Shown here: positions 13,888 to 22,892 of the stretch, in pieces
How positions within the stretch are numbered: the first letter of the stretch is position 1
How the letters are laid out: each line of letters opens with the position of its first letter
Assembly: GCA_051881075.1 (NCBI GenBank)
Contig: JBJEPE010000013.1
Span: forward strand, 1-23,317
Source: RUG14223 sp051881075
GTDB lineage: Bacteria > Bacillota > Clostridia > Oscillospirales > Acutalibacteraceae
Direction: 5' to 3'
Length of the DNA: 23,317 nucleotides
The notes under the pieces: generated by a model
Told to the model about the DNA's origin: nothing
Databases searched by the model: none
The model's input: the letters and a program-made list of their open reading frames with translations, nothing else
Program-made: the position numbers and the translations under genes

Positions 13888-14334
13888 ATGGAGATAAAAA
13901 TGAAACTATCCAAAAAATCAAAAACAATCTGGCGATTGCGTTGTACCATAGCAGCGGTGCTTTTTGCAATGATTTCCGGCGGTATATGTGCCTTTAATGT
14001 TTATGTAGGTCTTATATCTGCCTGTGTATGGCTTGTACCCTACTTTTTCGGTATTATACTGTATATACCGCTGCTGTATGGATCATATGAATTTACAATA
14101 TCCGAGGACTTTCTCAATATAAAGAAGGGCATAGTTTTTAATAAGCACATAATTGTAAACCTTGATAAAATTTTATATGTGGAAACTGTGCAGACGCCCA
14201 TGCAGCGCCGCATGGATATATATTCTATGCTTGTGCATACGGCCGGTTCGGTAGTTGTACTCAGTCAGATAGACAAATCAAGCGCAAACGAAGTGCGCTC
14301 CGCCGTAAAAAAGAGTAAGGAGGATACAACCTAA
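13888..14334 (+). CDS. Bacterial PH-domain membrane protein, YdbS-like
   Basis: This 148-aa protein has two membrane segments (about 17-36 and 41-62). A bacterial PH-2 domain follows (about 65-140), including EFTISEDFLNIKKGIVFNKHIIVNLDKILYVET and the QTPMQRR turn. In Bacillus, ydbS is paired with ydbT in the same order as here; the function of the pair is not well established, with a membrane or envelope-stress role suggested. I chose the ATG at 13888 because AGGAAGGA lies about 9 bases upstream. The frame is open to an ATG at 13834, but that lies inside the leader hairpin. Its stop overlaps the start of the next gene (TAATG). Confidence 0.8.
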   Translation: MEIKMKLSKKSKTIWRLRCTIAAVLFAMISGGICAFNVYVGLISACVWLVPYFFGIILYIPLLYGSYEFTISEDFLNIKKGIVFNKHIIVNLDKILYVETVQTPMQRRMDIYSMLVHTAGSVVVLSQIDKSSANEVRSAVKKSKEDTT

Positions 14335-15776
14335 TGCCGGTATTCAAGGGCAAAAAACAGCACAAGCATAAGCACGTACACATTTATACATTCTTTAAGT
14401 ATATATCACGCTTTATGTTCTTGCTCATAATCCCGCTTATACAGCACATTTTGCTACGGCCGCAGAGCCTTATAGGCTTTATCGGTACAATGGGCTTTAA
14501 TGCGCTGTGTGTTATACTGCTTGTTACAATTACTTTTGCAGAATACCGCAGTGCGGCATATTATAACTCAGATGACGAATTCTCAATACGTAAGGGATTT
14601 ATAATACACAGAAGAGCCAAAATACCGCATAACGCCATAGAAACCGTAACTATTCAGCGTAATTTTTTGCCTATGCTTACGGGAGCACGTATGCTGCATA
14701 TGGATACCCCTGCGGTGGGTACAAGCGATGCCGACGTAAACCTTTATCTGACAAATAAAAGAATCAAAGAGATACTGAGTGAAATATATAATACGGAAAC
14801 TCCCACGACTACTTATAAGAGTAATAATTTACGCATACTGCTAATGGCGGCAACATGGTCAAACAGCTTTACGGGATATCTTATTTTTGTACCTTTTATA
14901 AATAAGGTGGGTGATATCCTCGGCAGAGAATTTTCCGAAATGCTGTATTCAACAATGGATGTAAGTATATATTTTGCGGCTATAGGCATACCCCCTGCGG
15001 CGGCTACACTTGCCAGCATTGCGTTAATTGGGTGGGCAGTATCGTTCATATTTCAGTTTTTCGGCTATTTTTCATTTAAGACTCAAATTTCCGATAATTA
15101 CATTCTGATAAACAGGGGCTTTATAAATAAAACAACGCATATAACACCAAAGAATAAAATAAATGTGCTGCAACTACGGCAAAATATATTAATGATACCT
15201 ATAAAGCTGTACGGAGTGTTTGCTTATACAATAAGCTCAGGTAAAACAAAGGGTGATAAAAGCATGGTAGCACCTGCACAGCAGTACAGTAAAGCAAGTG
15301 CCGCCGTAAAAGAGATATTGAATATGAATACAGACGAGGATAACCTAGTGCGTCCCGGAAAGGCCGAGCTTGTAAGCTATCTGCTTATACCATTTTATGT
15401 TATGCTGGGTATGATAGCGGTGCAGGTGGGACTGTATCTGCTGAATGTACAGTCAGAAATATTACATCTTTTAATGGTACTTACCGCCATAATTACGGTA
15501 ATATGGGCGGTGTTTATGATGGTGGCACATAAGCGGTCGTTTATCGCAAGCAATGACGATTGCCTTATAGTCAGCAGTTATAGCGGATTTACAATAACCA
15601 AAAGCTATATTCCCTATGAAAAAATACAAACCGTAGTAGTACGCAGAAGCATATTTCAGCGTATGAGTAAGGATTGCACAGTAAAGATTTATGCTTACGG
15701 CGAGCGCAGACACTGCTTTATTGTGCGTCAACTTAATTACGTGGATGTATATAACACTCTAAGTAAAATAATTTGA
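14334..15776 (+). CDS. Multi-PH-domain membrane protein, YdbT-like
   Basis: This is a 480-aa membrane protein built from alternating membrane pairs and bacterial PH-2 domains. The N-terminal tail is basic and histidine-rich (KGKKQHKHKHVH) and is followed by membrane segments. Then come PH-like blocks, each with a 'GFI..R.AKIPHNAIETVTIQRNFLPMLTGA' type pattern: near 85-150, near 255-315 (LINRGFINKTTHITPKNKINVLQLRQN) and at the C-terminus (YSGFTITKSYIPYEKIQTVVVRRSIFQR). That is the YdbT layout. AGGAGG lies 10 bases before the ATG, which overlaps the stop of the YdbS-like gene by one base, so the pair is translated together. Confidence 0.83.
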   Translation: MPVFKGKKQHKHKHVHIYTFFKYISRFMFLLIIPLIQHILLRPQSLIGFIGTMGFNALCVILLVTITFAEYRSAAYYNSDDEFSIRKGFIIHRRAKIPHNAIETVTIQRNFLPMLTGARMLHMDTPAVGTSDADVNLYLTNKRIKEILSEIYNTETPTTTYKSNNLRILLMAATWSNSFTGYLIFVPFINKVGDILGREFSEMLYSTMDVSIYFAAIGIPPAAATLASIALIGWAVSFIFQFFGYFSFKTQISDNYILINRGFINKTTHITPKNKINVLQLRQNILMIPIKLYGVFAYTISSGKTKGDKSMVAPAQQYSKASAAVKEILNMNTDEDNLVRPGKAELVSYLLIPFYVMLGMIAVQVGLYLLNVQSEILHLLMVLTAIITVIWAVFMMVAHKRSFIASNDDCLIVSSYSGFTITKSYIPYEKIQTVVVRRSIFQRMSKDCTVKIYAYGERRHCFIVRQLNYVDVYNTLSKII

Positions 15777-15797
15777 CCGATAAATCACAAATATATA

Positions 15798-15826
15798 TTG
15801 ATTTTACCCAATTATAATTATATAAT
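15798..15826 (+). promoter_or_regulatory. Promoter of the trkA-trkH operon
   Basis: TTGATT (15798-15803) and a perfect TATAAT (15821-15826) are 17 bases apart. The roughly 70-base leader before the ATG at 15902 shows no riboswitch-like structure. Confidence 0.7.
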
Positions 15827-15901
15827 ATAGCATGGTTTTATTTTATATAGATTATAAATTAAATTTCAGTATTAAATATAAAATACAGCGAGGAAAACAC
15901 T

Positions 15902-17254
15902 ATGGATATTATTATTGTAGGCGGCGGCAAGGTTGGTGCAAACCTTGCGGAGCAGTTAAACGCCGAAGGACACAATATTGTTGTTGTGGATAATAAGCCC
16001 TATGTAAATGAGCAGATAGGACAACAGCTTGATATAATGACTATTGACGGCAGCGGTGCAAACATAGATGTTCTTAAAGAAGCAGGAGTTGAAAACGCCG
16101 ACCTGCTTATTGCTGTAACAAATGCGGACGAGCTTAACCTTTTGTGCTGCCTTATAGCCAATAAGGCGGGCGCAAGGCATACTATAGCCAGAGTACGTAA
16201 CCCTGAGTATGCGTCATCTCTGCCGACTATAAAGGATGATCTGGGTCTTTCACTTGCGATAAATCCGGAGCAGATAACAGCTAACGCTATAGCACGGCTT
16301 ATGCAGTTCCCTTCTGCAATAGAAATAGATACCTTTGCACGTGGCTCTGTAGAGCTGTACAAGATCATTTTGCCGCAGGGCTGTCCACTTAATGATAAAA
16401 GAATACTTGACCTTACTAAGCTTATGCAGGATATCCGCATCTGCGCCGTAGAACGTGATGATAAGGTTTGCATACCTAACGGACAGTTCGTGCTTAGACA
16501 GAACGACCGTATATCGGTTATAGGTAAGCCAAGAGTGGTAACCAAATTCTTTAGAAAAATCGGCATAATAAACGCAGAAAGCCGTAACGTTATGATAGTG
16601 GGCGGCGGTACTACCTCTTACTATTTAGCCAAGAAGCTGCTGTCTAACGGTACGGGTGTTAAAATAATAGATAAAAACAAGGAACGCTGTGAGCATCTGA
16701 GCGAAATGCTCGGCATACCGATAATTAACGGTGACGGAATGAATAAGGAGCTTCTTATTGAGGAGGGTATTCGTGATGTAGACGCCTTTACCTCTCTTAC
16801 AAACTTTGATGAAGAAAATATACTTCTGTCGCTGTATGCCAAGAGTATATCCAAGGCAAAAGTAATTACTAAGGTGAACAAGCTTGCCTTTGATGAGATA
16901 ATAGGCAACATGACGCTTGGCAGCCTTATACAGCCAAAGCTTCTGTCATCGGAATACATAGTAAGATATGTACGCAGTATGCAAAATTCCTTTGGCAGTA
17001 ATGTTGAAACATTGTGCAAAATACTTGACGGCAAGGCAGAAGCGCTTGAATTTAGAGTTCGTCAAGATTCCCCTGTAGTCGGTGTGCCGTTACAGGATCT
17101 TAAGCTGATGGATAACGTACTGGTAGGCAGTATAATCCGTAACGGTAAGGTAATTATTCCACAGGGTACAGATACCATTGAGATAAACGATACCGTTATT
17201 ATAGTTACCACACACAGACAGCTGGATGATATTAAAGATATTCTGAAAGGATAA
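15902..17254 (+). CDS. trkA: Trk potassium uptake system regulatory subunit TrkA
   Basis: This is a 450-aa cytoplasmic protein that binds nucleotides and gates the TrkH K+ channel. It has the duplicated build RCK_N-RCK_C-RCK_N-RCK_C. The first Rossmann fold has G7-x-G9-x-x-G12 and the acidic D30 that favours NAD(H). The second (about 229-345) has G234-x-G236-x-x-S239 with D257, so the last glycine of the motif is changed to serine. RCK_C domains lie near 145-215 and 365-450. GAGG lies 8 bases before the ATG. trkH follows after 7 bases, confirming the pairing. Confidence 0.94.
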   Translation: MDIIIVGGGKVGANLAEQLNAEGHNIVVVDNKPYVNEQIGQQLDIMTIDGSGANIDVLKEAGVENADLLIAVTNADELNLLCCLIANKAGARHTIARVRNPEYASSLPTIKDDLGLSLAINPEQITANAIARLMQFPSAIEIDTFARGSVELYKIILPQGCPLNDKRILDLTKLMQDIRICAVERDDKVCIPNGQFVLRQNDRISVIGKPRVVTKFFRKIGIINAESRNVMIVGGGTTSYYLAKKLLSNGTGVKIIDKNKERCEHLSEMLGIPIINGDGMNKELLIEEGIRDVDAFTSLTNFDEENILLSLYAKSISKAKVITKVNKLAFDEIIGNMTLGSLIQPKLLSSEYIVRYVRSMQNSFGSNVETLCKILDGKAEALEFRVRQDSPVVGVPLQDLKLMDNVLVGSIIRNGKVIIPQGTDTIEINDTVIIVTTHRQLDDIKDILKG

Positions 17255-17261
17255 TTGCAGT

Positions 17262-18707
17262 ATGAACAGAAGTATGGTGCGATACCTTTCAGGTTGGGTG
17301 CTATGTCTTGAGGCAGGCCTCTTGCTTGCACCGTATATGGTATCGCTGTATTATCATGAGCATGAAAACGGAAAGTACTTTTTAATAATGGCAAGCGTAG
17401 CCCTTTTAATAGGTATTTTGTGCATTATTAAGAAGCCTAAGAATAAAACAATGTTCGCAAAAGAGGGCTTTGTTACCGTTGCACTTAGTTGGATATTACT
17501 CAGTGTAGTGGGCGCATTTCCGGCATACTTAAGCGGACAGATCCCCTCGTTTATAGATTCGCTTTTTGAGTGCATATCGGGCTTTACCACTACGGGTGCC
17601 AGCATATTGCCTGAGGTAGAGTCGCTTGATAAATGTATTCTTTTCTGGCGCAGCTTTACGCACTGGATAGGCGGCATGGGCGTACTTGTATTTATAATGG
17701 CGATAATTCCGCTTGCAGGCGGTCATCAGAATATGTACCTGATGCGTGCAGAAAGCCCCGGCCCTGTAGTAAGTAAGCTTGTACCTAAGCTGAAAAATAC
17801 GGCGGTGTTCTTGTATGCAATATACATCTTTATGACCGTTGCCGAATTTGTGTTGCTTATATTGGGCGATATGCCGATATTTGATGCGGCGTGTATTTCA
17901 TTCGGTACGGCAGGCACCGGCGGTCTGGCCGTGACCAATGCAGGTATAGCAAGCTATACAAGCCCGTATCTACAGGTGGTTATAGCCGTATTTATGGTGC
18001 TTTTCGGTATAAACTTCAATATGTACTTCCTTATACTTGTTAAAAAGTTTAGGCAGGCCTTTACGCTTGAAGAGGTACGCTGGTATATTGGCATAGTGCT
18101 TACCAGTACTGCCCTTATAGCGTGGAATATACATCATATGTATGTATCTGTTTCCGACGCTTTGCGTGATAGTTTCTTCCAAGTAAGCTCCATAATATCC
18201 ACTACGGGATTTTCTACGGCAGATTTTGATAAATGGCCTCAGTTTAGTAAGATGATATTGCTTCTGCTTATGTTTACCGGCGGATGTGCAGGCAGTACGT
18301 GCGGCGGCATTAAGGTAAGCCGTCTTATACTTATGTTTAAAGAAGCTGCAAAAGAGATGTTCATACTTATACACCCACGTAACGTAAGCGTTGTTAAGAT
18401 GGACAGAAAAAGAGTAAAGCCCGAAATCATACGTTCGGTAAGCAATTACTTTATGATTTATACAGCTATATTTACAGTTTCTCTTTTAATAATTTCATTT
18501 GATAACTTTGATTTTACCACTAACTTTTCCGCAATAGCCGCAACGATAAATAACATAGGACCGGGATTTTCTATGGTAGGTCCAACGTGTAACTTTGCGT
18601 CATTCTCCGTTACATCTAAGGTAGTTATGATGCTTGATATGCTTATAGGCCGTCTGGAGCTGTTCCCGATACTTATGCTGTTCTTCCCGGCTGTATGGAA
18701 GAAATGA
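17262..18707 (+). CDS. trkH: Trk potassium uptake system membrane subunit TrkH
   Basis: This is a 481-aa K+ translocating subunit with about 10 membrane segments. The four pore loops that form the selectivity filter are visible in order: GFTTTGAS, SFGTAGTGGLAVT, IISTTGFSTAD and TINNIGPGFS, each with the filter glycine. The Trk/Ktr family signatures FWRSFTHWIGGMGVLVF and GGCAGSTCGGIK are also present. AAAGGA lies about 10 bases before the ATG. It is translated right after trkA and probably expressed with it. No terminator is seen in the 53 bases before the ABC-F gene, so transcription may continue. Confidence 0.94.
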   Translation: MNRSMVRYLSGWVLCLEAGLLLAPYMVSLYYHEHENGKYFLIMASVALLIGILCIIKKPKNKTMFAKEGFVTVALSWILLSVVGAFPAYLSGQIPSFIDSLFECISGFTTTGASILPEVESLDKCILFWRSFTHWIGGMGVLVFIMAIIPLAGGHQNMYLMRAESPGPVVSKLVPKLKNTAVFLYAIYIFMTVAEFVLLILGDMPIFDAACISFGTAGTGGLAVTNAGIASYTSPYLQVVIAVFMVLFGINFNMYFLILVKKFRQAFTLEEVRWYIGIVLTSTALIAWNIHHMYVSVSDALRDSFFQVSSIISTTGFSTADFDKWPQFSKMILLLLMFTGGCAGSTCGGIKVSRLILMFKEAAKEMFILIHPRNVSVVKMDRKRVKPEIIRSVSNYFMIYTAIFTVSLLIISFDNFDFTTNFSAIAATINNIGPGFSMVGPTCNFASFSVTSKVVMMLDMLIGRLELFPILMLFFPAVWKK

Positions 18708-18760
18708 TTTTTACAGATAAACACATTATGGATAATAATGATGTGTAATACAGGTGTATT

Positions 18761-20668
18761 ATGACAATACTAAACGTACAGCATTTGTGTATGGATTTCG
18801 GAGAAAGAAATCTGTTTACAGATGTAACCTTTGAAATAAATCAGAACGAAAAAATAGGTTTTGTCGGTGCAAACGGCGTAGGCAAAACAACAATATTTAA
18901 GATAATCACAGGCGAACTTTCGCAATCATCGGGCGAAGTTGTTAAGGCGCACGATGTACGGTTGGGATATATGGAACAGCACGCCTGCAAAAATCCTGAG
19001 AACAGCGTATATGATGAGCTTTTAAGCGTGTTTGACGGACTTATAAGCATGGAAAAGGAGCTTGACGATATAGCCGATGAGATAGAGCGATCACCGCAAA
19101 ATGCCGATGAGCTTATTAAGCGTCAGCTATTTCTGCATGAGCAGTTTGAGCGTATGGGCGGACTTACCTATAAAAGCCGTACAGTTGCATCGCTTAGGGG
19201 TCTGGGCTTTACCGATGAAGAATTTAACCTTAAAACGTGCAAGCTAAGCGGAGGTCAACGCTCTAAGCTCAGCCTTGCAAAGCTGCTTCTTTCGGGTGCG
19301 GATTTCTTACTGCTTGATGAACCGACTAACCACCTAGACATACATTCCGTTGAATGGCTTGAAGGATTCTTAAAGGATTTTAAGGGCGCAGTGCTTGTTA
19401 TATCCCATGACAGATATTTTCTTGACGCCGTTACAAATAAAACTATAGAAATAGAGAACAGGCACCTTATCTCATATACCGGTAATTATACGGAGTATCT
19501 TCGCAAAAAAGAAAAAATACAGGAGGATATCCGCCGTAAATATGAAAATGACCTTAAAGAAATAGAGCGTATAGAGGGTATAATAGAGCAACAGCGCAGA
19601 TGGAACAGAGAGAAAAACATCAAAACTGCCGAGAGTAAGCAGAAGCAGATAGACCGCATACGTGCCGAGATGGTAGTTCCCGACTCTGCTGTTGAGGAGA
19701 TACATTTCAGCTTTAAACCGACACGGGAAAGCGGCAACGATGTTGTTATATGCAACAACCTTAGCAAAAGCTTTGGTGATAAGCTTATCTTTGATAATCT
19801 TTCATTGCATGTATGCAAGGGTGAGCGCATATTTATATTAGGCGATAACGGATGCGGTAAGACCACATTCTTCAGACTGCTTACAGGGGAGTATTCTCCG
19901 CAAAGCGGAAATATAACCTACGGCGCACGTGTAGATATGGGTTACTTTGACCAGGTGCAGGCGAACTTAAACCTTGAAAATACCGCATTAAGCGAGGTTT
20001 GGGACGCCTTTCCTAATATGAACGAGTCTAAGATAAGGTCATGCTTGGGTGCGTTTCTGTTTAAGGGTGACGAGGTATTCAAGAAGCTTAAGGACATGAG
20101 CGGCGGCGAACGTGCCAGAGTTTCTCTGCTTAAGCTGATGCTTGCAGGGGCTAACTTTATGCTGCTTGACGAGCCGACAAACCACCTAGATACGGCATCA
20201 CGTGAAAGACTTGAAAAAACACTTATGGAATACCCAGGCACGATGCTTGTTATATCGCATGACAGATACTTCATAAATAAGCTTGCGGGCAAGGTCGCCG
20301 TTATGACCCGGCACGGATTTAAGGAATATCTGGGCAATTACGATTATTACTTGGAAAAACAGCAGATGATATCTGATGAAAAGCAATCCGATGCAGTAAG
20401 CACACAGCAGGTGCAAAAGCCTAAGGTAAACGAATATAAATTAAAAAAGGAGCTTGCATCACAAAAACGCAAGCTTGAAACACAGATAAAAAAATCAGAA
20501 CAGCGGATAGCTGAGCTAGAGGAAGAAATAAGAGCGGTAACACAGCGGATATCGTCGCCTGAAGCCGCATCCGATTACGAGCTTCTGATGTCATTAACGC
20601 AGAATCTACATGATTTAGAAAACGAACTGAACGAAGAATATGCTAACTGGGAAAATCTTTTACAATAA
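18761..20668 (+). CDS. ABC-F family ATPase (translation factor, YdiF-like)
   Basis: This 635-aa soluble protein has two ABC ATPase domains on one chain and no membrane segments. Walker A motifs are GANGVGKT (36-43) and GDNGCGKT (361-368). Signatures are LSGGQ (162-166) and MSGGE (446-450). Walker B is LLLDEPTNHLD in both halves, with catalytic E187 and E471, and switch-histidine SHDRYF is present twice. The interdomain linker (about 246-310, charged helices) is the part that reaches into the ribosome in this family. The C-terminus (about 545-635) is a lysine/glutamate-rich coiled coil as in YdiF and Uup. A housekeeping role at the ribosome is likelier than antibiotic resistance, but this cannot be settled here. 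The ribosome site is weak (ACAGGTG). Confidence 0.9.
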   Translation: MTILNVQHLCMDFGERNLFTDVTFEINQNEKIGFVGANGVGKTTIFKIITGELSQSSGEVVKAHDVRLGYMEQHACKNPENSVYDELLSVFDGLISMEKELDDIADEIERSPQNADELIKRQLFLHEQFERMGGLTYKSRTVASLRGLGFTDEEFNLKTCKLSGGQRSKLSLAKLLLSGADFLLLDEPTNHLDIHSVEWLEGFLKDFKGAVLVISHDRYFLDAVTNKTIEIENRHLISYTGNYTEYLRKKEKIQEDIRRKYENDLKEIERIEGIIEQQRRWNREKNIKTAESKQKQIDRIRAEMVVPDSAVEEIHFSFKPTRESGNDVVICNNLSKSFGDKLIFDNLSLHVCKGERIFILGDNGCGKTTFFRLLTGEYSPQSGNITYGARVDMGYFDQVQANLNLENTALSEVWDAFPNMNESKIRSCLGAFLFKGDEVFKKLKDMSGGERARVSLLKLMLAGANFMLLDEPTNHLDTASRERLEKTLMEYPGTMLVISHDRYFINKLAGKVAVMTRHGFKEYLGNYDYYLEKQQMISDEKQSDAVSTQQVQKPKVNEYKLKKELASQKRKLETQIKKSEQRIAELEEEIRAVTQRISSPEAASDYELLMSLTQNLHDLENELNEEYANWENLLQ

Positions 20669-20686
20669 AACGTATAGGAGATAAGT

Positions 20687-22189
20687 ATGCGAGTATTCAG
20701 AATTATAGCCGCAGCTTTGCTTATTGTGAGCATTCTGGGAGTATATACTACAGTAACATATGTAACGCCCGACCCACAAAGCGGATTGATAGCCGAAGTG
20801 TCCGTTCCGTCAATTATAGATTACCGTGTAACGGAGGCTAAGAATGTAATGGGTACATTCCGTAAGGAGTTTCAGTCAGATTTTTACGCTGGGTTACAGG
20901 CGTATCAGCTTGACATAATGCCATACAGTAAGACGGAAACCAACTTAGTATTCTCTGAGGTATATGAAGAAGCCGGCATAATAGATATGGATGCCTACAT
21001 TGCTGAAAATGTTTACTATAAGGATGATCTGGTAGGCATAGACTGTGTATCTGACGATAAGAGGATCGTATATAGAATACAGCAGATGCAGCCCGGTACT
21101 GTAGATTTAAGGTACTATAAAGACGGTAAATTGAATAAAAACATATCGGGCAGATATACTTATGTAGAGGATGAGATAACCCCCGGATTTAACGAAGTTA
21201 CCGTACTTGATAAATTCTCTTATAATATGGAAATAGATTTCGGACTTGCGGCATATGCTCGGTGGTGGTACGGCCTTAATTGGGATGCTCCGCTTTCATC
21301 CAAACTGCTTTCACGTATAACGGATATAACAATATTCGACTATAAACTTAAGTCACTAAAGGGAATAGAATACTTTAAAAATCTGAAAAGTATCTCGATA
21401 AGTTCGGGAGGTATAAAGGATATATCGGGTCTTGCCAAGCTTCCTCTGCTCGAAAAGATTGATATTTCATGGTGCTATATAAACAAATTACCCGATTTCT
21501 CAGGATGCCCCAAACTAAAAGAAATCCGCCTTGTTATGAATAATTTAAGGGATATATCAAACATAAGTACTGTTCCACAGCTTGAATACCTTGATATAAG
21601 CTCTAATTTCATAGAGGACATTTCTCCGCTTGCAACGCTTACCAAGCTTAAAATGGTAAGCACACTTGATAATTGCATACTTAACTTTGATAGCTTATCT
21701 GAAAATAAGGTTGTTCAAAAGGCTATTGACGATGGTAGTCAGTTCTTGTACAGCGAATGTATAGAGAGCTATAAGCTTGCAAAAAAGGCTCTTAAAAAAA
21801 TAATTAAGGACGGTATGTCCGATATAGAGAAGGAGAGGGCGATATTCGACTATGTGCGTGATACTATGACGTACGAGGAAATCGGAGGAAGAATATCCCC
21901 GTTTGGTTATGCCGGACTTAAATATCAAAAGGGTGTATGCGGAAACTATGCCGAAACATTTGCTTTGCTGTCACGTATGGCAGGACTTGATGTAATAGTA
22001 GTATCAAGTGATACACACGCATGGAACGCCATAAAGCTTGACGGTAAGATATACTTTGTAGATACATTATGGGATGACTTTGAACGACCCGGATGTAACT
22101 ACTTTAACCGTAGCGGCAGTATGATAATAAATGTCAACGATCATAAGTTTGACCCCGGTAAGCTGTGTTTCAGACCAAGACATACGTAA
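20687..22189 (+). CDS. Secreted leucine-rich-repeat protein with transglutaminase-like domain
   Basis: This 500-aa protein has an N-terminal signal or anchor segment (about 5-25). After a region I do not recognise (30-205) come SDS22/internalin-like leucine-rich repeats (about 207-335), with units such as LKGIEYFKNLKSISIS, LPLLEKIDISWCYINKLPDFSGC and VPQLEYLDISSNFIEDISPL. The C-terminal transglutaminase-core domain (about 380-470) has the complete Cys-His-Asp triad: C418 (GVCGNYAETF), H444 (THAWNAI) and D459 (FVDTLWDD). It could cut or cross-link peptides at the cell surface; the substrate is unknown. A perfect TAGGAG lies 6 bases before the ATG, and the gene follows the ABC-F gene by only 18 bases, so they share a transcript. 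Confidence 0.85.
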   Translation: MRVFRIIAAALLIVSILGVYTTVTYVTPDPQSGLIAEVSVPSIIDYRVTEAKNVMGTFRKEFQSDFYAGLQAYQLDIMPYSKTETNLVFSEVYEEAGIIDMDAYIAENVYYKDDLVGIDCVSDDKRIVYRIQQMQPGTVDLRYYKDGKLNKNISGRYTYVEDEITPGFNEVTVLDKFSYNMEIDFGLAAYARWWYGLNWDAPLSSKLLSRITDITIFDYKLKSLKGIEYFKNLKSISISSGGIKDISGLAKLPLLEKIDISWCYINKLPDFSGCPKLKEIRLVMNNLRDISNISTVPQLEYLDISSNFIEDISPLATLTKLKMVSTLDNCILNFDSLSENKVVQKAIDDGSQFLYSECIESYKLAKKALKKIIKDGMSDIEKERAIFDYVRDTMTYEEIGGRISPFGYAGLKYQKGVCGNYAETFALLSRMAGLDVIVVSSDTHAWNAIKLDGKIYFVDTLWDDFERPGCNYFNRSGSMIINVNDHKFDPGKLCFRPRHT

Positions 22190-22222
22190 TATCACATAAA
22201 ACAATAAAGCATATAAATCACA

Positions 22223-22300
22223 AAACCACCCGTTCAACGAGTGGTTTGAACTGCCCTTATAAGGGTCTCTATTACTGGCTTACCCCATGCAGTCGGGGTA
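22223..22300. mobile_element. Possible relic of an IS200/IS605-type end
   Basis: Three compact structures follow each other: hairpin AAACCACCCG-TTCAA-CGAGTGGTTT (22223-22247), perfect palindrome CCCTTATAAGGG (22254-22265), and hairpin TACCCC (22281-22286) with GGGGTA (22295-22300). This order, with the stretch TCTATTACTGGC between them, resembles from memory the hairpin-rich ends of IS200/IS605 elements in Clostridia. No tnpA or tnpB is present, so at most it is an end fragment or a non-autonomous derivative. Confidence 0.45.
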
Positions 22301-22330
22301 TAGAATGTTTTACAACACATTATTATTTTA

Positions 22331-22361
22331 AACAGCCGCTCCCGTGCGGCTGTTTATTTTT
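22331..22361 (+). terminator. Strong terminator downstream of the ABC-F / LRR operon
   Basis: AACAGCCGC (22331-22339) pairs perfectly with GCGGCTGTT (22346-22354) around TCCCGT, followed by TATTTTTG. It is the first strong plus-strand terminator after the LRR gene, about 140 bases past its stop. Confidence 0.85.
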
Positions 22362-22459
22362 GCTTATTTATTCTTGCTACCTGTAAACCATAATTGCTTT
22401 CAAGAACCTTTACAATATCTTTATGGCTGTATGTAAAAATAGTCAAAAATACTTTTTAG

Positions 22460-22720
22460 CTATTGTTCAGGTGATATAGTTGTACACCATGTATGTGAAA
22501 TTGATTTTAGTTCGTTTATATAGTCTCTTCCAATATCGACTAAAACATCTAACAAAGAGCTATATTGAGCATAAAATGCGTTGCGAGTTATGTTAATGTT
22601 TCTACATAACTCCGAGATATGAATTTCCTTAATAGATCTTGTTTGGCATAAGGCAAGCAATTCTGCCTTTATTATATTTCTGTTACTATGTTTGGAATCA
22701 GAAGAAGATGTTGCATTGCT
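22460..22720 (-). pseudogene. TetR-type regulator fragment (HTH region only)
   Basis: The minus strand encodes a TetR-like N-terminal domain: helix RNIIKAELLALCQ, then IKEIHISELCRNINITRNAFYAQYSSLLDVLVDIG, the recognition-helix region. It ends at a stop (22460) after about 85 residues in all, whereas TetR proteins have about 190, so the ligand-binding domain is missing. Upstream the frame closes at 22723 (TGA) without a start codon that has a ribosome site. A TTG at 22660 exists but would cut into the domain. It is most probably a broken gene joined to the Mbeg1-like fragment near 22715. Confidence 0.65.
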
Positions 22721-22875
22721 TCACCTATTGTTATATGTTCTGAAACAAGATTTTTTATATACTCAAACGGAGCATAGGAAAGCCGTGCAAGAATCATGCC
22801 GTCCACTTCATTCTGTGGATTATGTTCTATTGATAAATCTCCGCGCCAATCCAAATATTCAAATACATCAGCCAT
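22672..22875 (-). pseudogene. Truncated Mbeg1-like (DUF2974) protein, N-terminal part
   Basis: The first 55 or so residues (MADVFEYLDWRGDLS then NEVDGMILARLSYAPFEYI) look like the N-terminus of Mbeg1/DUF2974 alpha/beta-hydrolase-like proteins, which usually have several hundred residues. The ATG at 22875 has AGGG 7 bases upstream and follows the TetR-like gene by 17 bases, as a normal operon would. After about EAMQHL the protein ends in LLLIPNIVTEI and a stop. These last codons are the TetR fragment's DNA read in another frame. The hydrolase body is gone, so this is a deletion product and probably non-functional. Confidence 0.7.
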
Positions 22876-22892
22876 AGCATTACCCTATTCCG

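Noticed and set aside
15827..15901. Possible c-di-AMP riboswitch before trkA
   Set aside because: The leader is only about 70 bases, AT-rich, and lacks the conserved ydaO-type blocks.
18721..18746. ACACAT ... ATGTGT inverted repeat between trkH and the ABC-F gene as a terminator
   Set aside because: No T-tract follows and the stem is weak and bulged. It does not support ending the transcript there.
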